Below are positions 57,394 through 64,000 of a DNA stretch of 64,000 nucleotides, one piece after another. Below the pieces are notes generated by a model, which saw only the letters and a list, made by a program, of their open reading frames with translations, searched no databases and was not told the origin of the DNA. The translations under genes and the position numbers were made by a program. The stretch is taken from contig DWWS01000013.1 of NCBI GenBank assembly GCA_019119595.1, positions 146,756 to 210,755 on the forward strand. Direction: 5' to 3'. This DNA comes from Candidatus Eisenbergiella merdavium. Its GTDB lineage: Bacteria > Bacillota > Clostridia > Lachnospirales > Lachnospiraceae. Position 1 is the stretch's first letter. Each line of letters opens with the position of its first letter.

Positions 57394-57749
57394 TTTCTGC
57401 CTCTTTTGCTTTTCGGTACTGCGGGAGAAATTTCCACAGCGCCATGTGCCCTGTGGCCGACAGTCTCTCGGTCGTCCGGGGCCCCGCCGGTATCAGCCGT
57501 GCGGAAGCGGCAGATCATACAGTGTATTTACCCCATACAGACCCCTGTATGTCTGCCGTTCTGCATGGGGGAAGAGGACATGGCAAGTCCGTCTCTGAAT
57601 AAAAGATACTGTTTTCGTTTCACGCCGGGCTCACCTCCTTTTTCCCAATTATACGGCTTGCCGCAGAGGCTGTCAACGCTATGACCTCCCGGAATCTGTG
57701 TCGCTTGCCTGCCGGTAAACTGTGCCCCTTTCCCACTGAACCGGATTTG

Positions 57750-57790
57750 CATATTGACAGAAAATCCGCTCAGCCCTATAATCAGATCAT
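57750..57790 (+). promoter_or_regulatory. Consensus SigA promoter of Rpn copy B
   Basis: TTGACA-gaaaatccgctcagccc-TATAAT (17-bp spacer), homologous to copy A's promoter. Confidence 0.8.
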
Positions 57791-57958
57791 AACAAAGAGG
57801 CGGTTTTCTCAAATTGCCTCTGTCTGATCTCAAGCAGTGCGTCAGCACATTCTTTCGGCAGTTTCTGCCAGGTACCCACTCATATCGAATACAGGCAGGA
57901 ACAGGAAAGACGGACCACATTCTGTTTTTATTTCCGTCCTGTATACAGAAGGAGGAAA

Positions 57959-59065
57959 ATGAAACAGAAAACCATGCTTTATGAAACCCTGGAGAGTGCC
58001 GGGACAAAGGCACAGTACGATGAACATGTGAAACGGCTTCTTGGCTTCCGGCCGGTGATCTCCCAGATCCTGATCCGCACCATGACGGAATATGCAGGCC
58101 GGACGGCAAAGGAGGCCGCGGCCTGGATCGAACCGGAGGCGCTGTCTTTCGCGCGGGAGGGGGAAGCGGACGGCTCGGACAGGCCCCTTGTCGGAAAAAC
58201 GCAGGAGAGCCGGTGGCCGGGAGCGGGAAGCACCGTTTATGACCTGCGCTTTCAGGTGCAGGTGCCAAAGCAAAAGGTGCCAGGGCGGCAGGCGGCAAAA
58301 AGGCGTGCGTCAAAGCCGGACAAAGAAGGCTCCATTGTTCTTGTGAACCTGGAGGCCCAGAAGAAATTTTATCAGAAATACAGGCTTGTCACCCGTGGGA
58401 TCTTTTATGGGGCGAAGATGCTCTGCGAGCAGTACGGAAGGCAGTTTGGCCATTCCAACTACCAGAAGCTGAAGAAGGTATACAGCATCTGGATCTGCAT
58501 GAACGCGCCCAACTATATCGGAAACGCGATGGTGGAGTACAGGCTGGCGAAGCACGACCGGATCGGAAGCGTGCCGGAGCAGGAGAAAAATTACGACAAG
58601 CTGTCGGTGATCCTCATCTGCCTGAATACGAAGAAAGGGCTGGGAGAAGAGGGAGGCATCCACCATTTTTTGAACGTGCTGCTGTCGCCTTCCATGGACA
58701 TGGCTGAAAAGGAAAGGATCCTTTCCGGCGTGTACGGGATGGAACTGGAAACGACGATCAGAAAGGAGCTGAAGGAAATGTGTAATCTGAGCGAAGCCAT
58801 AGAGGAACAGGCTCTGCAGAGAGGCAGAAGGGCCGGAAGAGAGGAAGGCAGAAAAGCTGGCAGGCAGGAGGGCCGAAGAGAAGGCAGAAAAGAAGGCAGA
58901 AAAGAAGGCCGAAGAGAGGGCAGCCTTTTGGGAGACGCGGCGCGGCTGGTAAAAAGCGCTGAGGCCGCGATGAAAAGCTTCCATGTGGATTTGAAGACCG
59001 CCTGTGAGGGAATCGGCGCGTCCGTGGAGGAATATGACAGGGCGGCGAAGCTTTTGAGGGGGTGA
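57959..59065 (+). CDS. Rpn-family PD-(D/E)XK nuclease / putative transposase, full-length copy B
   Basis: VYDLRFQVQ...GSIVLVNLEAQKKFYQKYRLVTRGIFYGAKML (D...ExQ core) plus C-terminal GRKEGRKEG repeats. Confidence 0.82.
   Translation: MKQKTMLYETLESAGTKAQYDEHVKRLLGFRPVISQILIRTMTEYAGRTAKEAAAWIEPEALSFAREGEADGSDRPLVGKTQESRWPGAGSTVYDLRFQVQVPKQKVPGRQAAKRRASKPDKEGSIVLVNLEAQKKFYQKYRLVTRGIFYGAKMLCEQYGRQFGHSNYQKLKKVYSIWICMNAPNYIGNAMVEYRLAKHDRIGSVPEQEKNYDKLSVILICLNTKKGLGEEGGIHHFLNVLLSPSMDMAEKERILSGVYGMELETTIRKELKEMCNLSEAIEEQALQRGRRAGREEGRKAGRQEGRREGRKEGRKEGRREGSLLGDAARLVKSAEAAMKSFHVDLKTACEGIGASVEEYDRAAKLLRG
58778..59065 (+). CDS. Candidate internal in-frame start giving an RpnS-like C-terminal protein
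   Basis: AAGGAG at 58763-58768, 9 nt before ATG 58778 (MCNLSEAIEEQALQRGRR...), in frame with copy B. Confidence 0.4.
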   Translation: MCNLSEAIEEQALQRGRRAGREEGRKAGRQEGRREGRKEGRKEGRREGSLLGDAARLVKSAEAAMKSFHVDLKTACEGIGASVEEYDRAAKLLRG

Positions 59066-59128
59066 AGCTTGTTCGGGGCTGTTTTCATGCCTGCGGTTTT
59101 ACAAATTCTGCATTTCAATAAAAGTCGC

Positions 59129-59216
59129 TTGAAAAAATCGCCATTTTAAGCTGAAACTCCATTGAAAAAGTTTACATTATAATCAAAAACTCCCTTGAAA
59201 AAGTTGTATGTTTCCG
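59129..59216 (+). repeat. Three 33-bp-phased TTGAAAAA repeats upstream of the DUF4143 ATPase
   Basis: TTGAAAAA at 59129, 59162 and 59195; the first two 33-mers match at 24/33 positions by hand alignment. Confidence 0.75.
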
Positions 59217-59223
59217 TTATGCT
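59195..59223 (+). promoter_or_regulatory. Putative promoter of the DUF4143 ATPase
   Basis: TTGAAA-N17-TATGCT; the -35 is the third repeat. Confidence 0.5.
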
Positions 59224-59256
59224 GTAATGGAACAGAACAGGGGAGGCGAAGCTGTC

Positions 59257-60576
59257 ATGCTGAAAAGGAAAATTGAACAGAAGCTGATCGACTGGAAAAA
59301 TACAGAGAACCGCAAGCCATTGATGATCAAGGGCTGCAGACAGTGCGGAAAGACATTTTCTGTCCTTGACTTTGCAAAAAAGAACTACAAAAATGTCGTG
59401 TACCTGAACTTTTTTGAAAACCCGGATTATGCTTCTGTATTTTCCGGTTCCCTGGAAGTAGACACGGTCGTGATGATGCTGTCCGCCCTGCTGGGCAGCG
59501 AAGCGGTATTTGAGAGCGGCAGGACAGTCCTGGTTCTGGATGAGATCCAGGAGTGCCCGGAGGCCCGGACCGCTCTGAAATTTTTCCGTATGGATGGACG
59601 TTATGATGTGATAGGAACCGGCTCTCTGTTGGGGGTGAAGGGATATGGAAAAGAACCGAAATCTGTTCCGGTCGGTTCGGAGACGGTGATTGATATGTAC
59701 CCTCTGGATTTTGAGGAATTTTTGTGGGCCAATGGGATTGCTGAGCCTGTGATCGAGATGTTGGATCAGTGCCTGCAGAATGAAACGCCGGTCCCAGAGG
59801 CTTTGCACAATCGCATGAAACAGCTGCTCCTGCAATATGCGGTTGTCGGCGGTATGCCGGACGCCGTGCAGACTTTTGTGAATACGAAGCAGATGGACGA
59901 GGTGCTTCAGATCCAGCGCGATATTGTCCGTTCCTATGAGGATGATATGGTAAAGTATGCGGAGAGGAAGGACAAATCACGGATCAGGGAGTGCTTTCAG
60001 TCTATCCCGAAGCAGCTCAGTAAGGAAAACAAGAAATTCCAATACGCTGTTGTCAAAAAAGGTTCTACCGCATCAAAATACGCCGGGAGCCTGCAGTGGA
60101 TCGAGGACGCCGGTATCATTGTCCGCTGCTACAATCTAAGCACTACCGAACTGCCTTTAGATGGAAACGCCGAAGAAGATGTATTCAAGGTGTATATGCG
60201 TGACTGTGGCCTTTTTGTCAGTATGCTGGAGGATGGTACACAGTACGATATCCTGAGGGGAAACCTGTATGGCTATAAAGGGGCGATTTTTGAAAACCTG
60301 ATTGCCGATATTTTCGGCAAGATGGGACGAAAACTCTATTATTTTCATAAAGATAGCGGGCTGGAGATAGACTTTGTGATCCGTTATAAAGGGGAATGCA
60401 CTTTGGTGGAGGTCAAGGCATCCACAGGAAATACGAAAAGTACCAGGACGATCCTGCGCCATCCTGAGAAATACCATGTCAGTCATGCGATCAAGCTGGG
60501 GGATTACAATGTGGGACGCACGGAACAGCTTCTCACGCTTCCCCTGTATATGGCCTTCCTGTTAAAAGAGCTGTGA
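59257..60576 (+). CDS. AAA_14/DUF4143 family ATPase
   Basis: MIKGCRQCGKTFSVLDFAKKNYKNVVYLNFFENP...VLVLDEIQECPEARTALKFF...GLEIDFVIRYKGECTLVEVKAS; SD GGGGAGG. Confidence 0.9.
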   Translation: MLKRKIEQKLIDWKNTENRKPLMIKGCRQCGKTFSVLDFAKKNYKNVVYLNFFENPDYASVFSGSLEVDTVVMMLSALLGSEAVFESGRTVLVLDEIQECPEARTALKFFRMDGRYDVIGTGSLLGVKGYGKEPKSVPVGSETVIDMYPLDFEEFLWANGIAEPVIEMLDQCLQNETPVPEALHNRMKQLLLQYAVVGGMPDAVQTFVNTKQMDEVLQIQRDIVRSYEDDMVKYAERKDKSRIRECFQSIPKQLSKENKKFQYAVVKKGSTASKYAGSLQWIEDAGIIVRCYNLSTTELPLDGNAEEDVFKVYMRDCGLFVSMLEDGTQYDILRGNLYGYKGAIFENLIADIFGKMGRKLYYFHKDSGLEIDFVIRYKGECTLVEVKASTGNTKSTRTILRHPEKYHVSHAIKLGDYNVGRTEQLLTLPLYMAFLLKEL

Positions 60577-60578
60577 TT

Positions 60579-60712
60579 GCCAGACATCCATCTCATATCA
60601 AATACGGCAGGGACTGGAAGGACAGGCGGCATTCTGTTTTGGGAGATGCGGCGCGCCTGGTAAAAAGTGCTGAGGCCGCGATGAAAAGCTTCCAGCAGAA
60701 TTTGTACAGAAT
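60579..60712 (+). pseudogene. Rpn-family remnant copy C
   Basis: TGCCAGACATCCATCTCATATCAAATACGGCAGG...GCATTCTGTTTTGGGAGATGCGGCGCGCCTGGTAAAAAGTGCTGAGGCCGCGATGAAAAGCTTCCA: 5' flank joined to the LGDAARLVKSAEAAMKSF coding segment. Confidence 0.8.
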
Positions 60713-60916
60713 CTGCATGATAAAGGAAAAGAAAAGACAGGCGAAAAAACAGAAACTGAGGTATAATGGAAACAGACCCGGAGGGCGTCTGCTCTTCTGC
60801 TGAAAACAGAGTGCAGAGCGTACATAAGGCCGGGACAGGGAAAAGAAGGCATGAGCATCAGGGCTCACGCCGGGATCAAAGAGCCGCCCGCGGCGGCGAA
60901 ACAGGAGGAAAAGCCA

Positions 60917-61558
60917 ATGAAAATCGCATTGATCAATGAAAACAGCCAGGCAGCGAAGAATGAGCTGGTGGAGAGCGTTCTGAAAAAGGTGGTTGAGCCC
61001 ATGGGACATGAGGTTGTCAACTACGGCATGTACAGCGCGGAGGATGAAAACCAGCTGACCTATGTACAGAACGGAATCCTGGCGGCCATTCTGCTGAATT
61101 CCGGAGCGGCTGACTATGTGGTTACGGGCTGCGGCACCGGTGAGGGAGCCATGCTTGCCTGCAATGCATTCCCCGGCGTGCTGTGCGGACATATCGTAGA
61201 TCCTTCCGACGCCTATATGTTTGCCCAGATCAACGACGGCAACGCCATCGCCCTTCCTTTTGCAAAGGGCTTCGGCTGGGGTGCGGAGCTGAACCTTCAG
61301 TACATCTTTGAAAAGCTGTTTGAGGGAGAAAGCGGACAGGGCTATCCCAAGGAGAGAGTGATCCCCGAGCAGCGCAACAAGAAGATCCTGGATGAGGTGA
61401 AAAAGATCACGCATACCGATCTGGTTACGATCCTGAAGAGCCTGGATAAGGATCTGGTAAAGGGAGCCATCAGCGGAAAGCATTTCCAGGAGTATTTCTT
61501 CGCATCCTGCAAGAATGAAGAGATCGCAGCCTGCGTGAAGGAACTGCTTGAGGCGTAA
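60917..61558 (+). CDS. RpiB/LacA/LacB family sugar-phosphate isomerase
   Basis: MKIALINENSQAAKNELVESVLKKV...AADYVVTGCGTGEGAMLACNAFPGVLCGHI. Confidence 0.9.
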   Translation: MKIALINENSQAAKNELVESVLKKVVEPMGHEVVNYGMYSAEDENQLTYVQNGILAAILLNSGAADYVVTGCGTGEGAMLACNAFPGVLCGHIVDPSDAYMFAQINDGNAIALPFAKGFGWGAELNLQYIFEKLFEGESGQGYPKERVIPEQRNKKILDEVKKITHTDLVTILKSLDKDLVKGAISGKHFQEYFFASCKNEEIAACVKELLEA

Positions 61559-61623
61559 GAGGACGGCTTGATCAGAGAAAAGAAAGAAAGACAAAAAACA
61601 GAAAGACAAAAAGACAGAAAAAC

Positions 61624-61668
61624 AGCGGCAGAGCCGGATATCTCAAAGATATCTTAGGCCCTGCCGCT
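61624..61668. terminator. Bidirectional hairpin terminator
   Basis: AGCGGCAG...GATATCTCAAAGATATC...CTGCCGCT between convergent genes. Confidence 0.65.
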
Positions 61669-61677
61669 TCTATTTTC

Positions 61678-63183
61678 TTACTCCAGAGCCTTTTTCATCA
61701 GCTCATAAGCGCCCTTTTCCCCGATCAGCTTCAGATCCCCGCAGACGGCGGTTTCCAGGCCGGGAATCTCGGAAAGATCCATGCCCCAGTAATCGGTGCG
61801 GGTAAGGACGGCGCGGGTCAGGGCCTCAGCGCTGTCGTCCTTATGCGCATGGAAGAATTCCAGAACCTCTCTGTCGTCGCTGACGGTGTACTCGTTTCCC
61901 TTCGGACGGGTTCCGACAAGTCCTGCGTCCGTAAGCTTCGTCCCGTGATAGAAGGCGATGTAGAAGGCCAGGGAGGCCGTCAGGCAGATGGGCAGGGTAC
62001 CCGTTTTTTCCACGTAGCCCTTCAGAGAGGGAAACACTCTCGCTTTCCATTTGGAGGTGGAATTTAAAGAGATGGAAAGGAGCGCGTGGTCGATGAAGGG
62101 ATTGCGGAACCGTTCCGTTACGGAAGCCGCGAAATCCTTCAGCTCCGCTTCCGGCAGGGTGAGGGTGGGAATGATCTCCTCGTAGATGGCCCTGTTCATG
62201 AAGCCGCGGATCACCTCGTCCGCCATACAGTCGCGCACGATATCCTGTCCGGCCAGATATGCGCCGAGCACCATGGAGGTATGCGCGCCGTTGAGGATGC
62301 GGACCTTGCGCTGCTTGTAGGGCTTGTGGTCGTCTGTGATCAGGATGGGAAGCCCGGCCTTTTCACAGGGGAATTCCTCCTTGATGGACTGCGGCCCCTC
62401 AATGACCCAAAAGCCGAAAACCTCGCCGGTATCCATCACGTTGTCGAGGTATCCGTTTTCCTCGTTCAACGCTTCCGCCTCCGCTCTGGGATATCCGGTC
62501 ACGATGCGGTCAACCAGCGTGGAGCAGAAAATGTTTTCCTTCTCGATCCAGTGAAGGAAGTCCGCTCCCAGGTCCCACTGCTCGGCGTATTTTTTCACGC
62601 ATTTTTCCAGCTCTTTTCCGTTATCGTCGATGAGCTCACAGGCCAGGATGATAAAGCCCTTTCCCGGCTCGTTTCCAAAGGTCAGAAAGCGCTGATAGAG
62701 AAACTGGGTGAGCTTGCCCGGGTAGCTTGCCGCCGGACGGTCGGTGAACTGACAGGAGGGATCGTAGGTGATACCCGCCTCAGTGGTATTGCAGGAAATA
62801 AAACGAAGCTCCGGATTTTCGGCGCATTTGAGAACCTCGTCAAAATCAGTATAGGAATTCAGGCAGCGGCTTACGCAGGAGATGATCCGCTTCCGGTTCA
62901 CCTTTTGCCCGTCCTCGCTTCCGCGCAGATACAGGGTGTAAAGCCCTTCCTGTTCGTTGATGGCGTCCTTCAGATCGAATGCGCCCGGAATCGGTGCGAT
63001 GGGCTGAACCAGCACGACCTTGCTGTTAAAATCCGCTTCCTCATTCATCCGGTCGATGAAATAGTCCACGAAGGCGCGCATGAAATTGCCCTCCCCGAAC
63101 TGGATCACCCGTTCCGGAGCCTCCTTCAGAAGATAACCGTCATAACCGTTTTCCGCCAGTGTCTGATAACATAAATGCTTCAT
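61678..63183 (-). CDS. uxaB: Tagaturonate reductase / mannitol dehydrogenase family
   Basis: ERVIQFGEGNFMRAFVDYFIDRMNEEADFNSKVVLVQPI...RKVRILNGAHTSMVLGAYLAG. Confidence 0.9.
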   Translation of the reverse strand: MKHLCYQTLAENGYDGYLLKEAPERVIQFGEGNFMRAFVDYFIDRMNEEADFNSKVVLVQPIAPIPGAFDLKDAINEQEGLYTLYLRGSEDGQKVNRKRIISCVSRCLNSYTDFDEVLKCAENPELRFISCNTTEAGITYDPSCQFTDRPAASYPGKLTQFLYQRFLTFGNEPGKGFIILACELIDDNGKELEKCVKKYAEQWDLGADFLHWIEKENIFCSTLVDRIVTGYPRAEAEALNEENGYLDNVMDTGEVFGFWVIEGPQSIKEEFPCEKAGLPILITDDHKPYKQRKVRILNGAHTSMVLGAYLAGQDIVRDCMADEVIRGFMNRAIYEEIIPTLTLPEAELKDFAASVTERFRNPFIDHALLSISLNSTSKWKARVFPSLKGYVEKTGTLPICLTASLAFYIAFYHGTKLTDAGLVGTRPKGNEYTVSDDREVLEFFHAHKDDSAEALTRAVLTRTDYWGMDLSEIPGLETAVCGDLKLIGEKGAYELMKKALE

Positions 63184-63200
63184 ATCTACCTCGTTTTCCC

Positions 63201-63441
63201 GCCGCCACAGGCGGCATTTAATTCATGAGAAATTGGGCAGAGCCCAATTTCCAGGAGAAAACCGGAGGTTTTCTCCGCCTCTTTCTTCTGCCGCCATAGG
63301 CGGCTCTAAATTCATGAGAAATTGGGCAAAGCCCAATTTCCAGGAGAAAGCCAAAGGCTTTCTCCGCTGCCGCAGGCGGCATTTAATTCATGAGAAATTG
63401 GACGAAGTCCAATTTCCAGGAGAAAACCGGAGGTTTTCTCC
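63201..63441. repeat. Three tandem triple-hairpin repeat units between uxaA and uxaB
   Basis: Each unit: GCCGCC-triloop-GGCGGC-like hairpin, AAATTGGGC-AGA-GCCCAATTT type hairpin, CCAG, GGAGAAAACC-GGA-GGTTTTCTCC type hairpin. Confidence 0.9.
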
Positions 63442-63451
63442 GCCTCTTTCT

Positions 63452-64000
63452 TTACAATGTCACGCCCTGTTTGAAGATCGCCATGTCGTGGAAGCCGGCG
63501 GCCTCCGATTTTACCTGTTCTCCGCTGGCAACGCGCAGAACATAGTCGAAAAGCTGTCCGGAGAGTGCGGAGAGGGATGTGCCCTCCAGCAGGGTGCCGC
63601 AGTTGAAATCGATCCAGTTTTTCTTTTTTTCATATAAAGGCGTGTTGCTGGATATTTTTACCGTGGGGACGGGGGATGCAAAAGGGGTTCCCCGGCCGGT
63701 GGTAAAAAGGACGATCTGTGCGCCCGACGCGGCGAGAGCGGTGGAGGCCACCAGGTCGTTTCCGGGAGCGGAAAGCAGGTTCAGGCCGCGGCTTTTCACC
63801 GGTTCTCCGTAGGAGAGCACGCCCCTTACCGGAGCGGAGCCGGACTTCTGGGTGCAGCCGAGGGACTTGTCCTCCAGCGTGGAAATGCCGCCCTTTTTGT
63901 TGCCGGGCGAAGGGTTCTCATAGATGCTCTGGCCGTGGGAGGTGAAATACTGCTTAAAGTCATTGATCAGCTTCACGGTCTGATCAAACAGCTCCTCGTT
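63452..64000 (-). CDS. uxaA: Altronate dehydratase (UxaA), N-terminus beyond window
   Basis: SIYENPSPGNKKGGISTLEDKSLGCTQKSGSAPVRGVLSYGEPVKSRGLNLLSAPGNDLVASTALAASGAQIVLFTTGRGTPFASPVPTVKISSN. Confidence 0.93.
   Translation of the reverse strand, partial: NEELFDQTVKLINDFKQYFTSHGQSIYENPSPGNKKGGISTLEDKSLGCTQKSGSAPVRGVLSYGEPVKSRGLNLLSAPGNDLVASTALAASGAQIVLFTTGRGTPFASPVPTVKISSNTPLYEKKKNWIDFNCGTLLEGTSLSALSGQLFDYVLRVASGEQVKSEAAGFHDMAIFKQGVTL

Noticed and set aside
59096-59223. CRISPR-like array
   Set aside because: Units are contiguous 33-mers with partial similarity along the whole unit, not identical repeats separated by unique spacers; no cas genes in the window.
63201-63441. CRISPR or IS remnant
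   Set aside because: Unequal spacing (89 and 76 bp), each unit is a set of hairpins, no spacers, no transposase; better explained as a structured repeat.
1-64000. tRNA, rRNA or common riboswitches
   Set aside because: None could be recognised by eye; a tRNAscan or Rfam search would be needed to exclude them.

Overview
This is a 64-kb chromosomal window. Gene content and codon style suggest a gut Clostridia/Lachnospiraceae genome (inference). Most of it is housekeeping or metabolic: lon, sbcDC, two GH42 beta-galactosidases, a GH43 glycosidase, two-component systems, an exported NEW3 protein with an ABC exporter, an ECF transporter cluster, feoA-feoA-feoB with a DtxR-type regulator, a D-Ala-D-Ala carboxypeptidase, a MATE pump, an ABC exporter pair, and an RpiB-like isomerase with uxaB/uxaA. 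Accessory material is at the left edge (AbiEi-like/DUF6088 end), at 12.2-17.1 kb (GGDEF, NUDIX, Phd-Doc, zeta-like kinase, Fic, GNAT) and at 52.8-60.8 kb. The last region has three copies of an Rpn/PD-(D/E)XK family gene in different stages of deletion, around an ABC exporter pair and a DUF4143 ATPase. The strongest leads are: (1) the Rpn full-length/deleted/remnant trio, arranged as inverted and direct repeats, with a strong internal start that would give a C-terminal RpnS-like product; (2) a small unknown gene whose consensus-like promoter carries two LexA-type boxes; (3) a tandem array of triple-hairpin repeats with compensatory stem changes between uxaA and uxaB, plus a related solo unit upstream of lon; (4) exactly 33-bp-phased repeats in front of the DUF4143 ATPase; (5) an ECF transporter/PRTase/creatininase-family cluster that looks like an unassigned salvage pathway. 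All calls come from reading the sequence; no database search was run.
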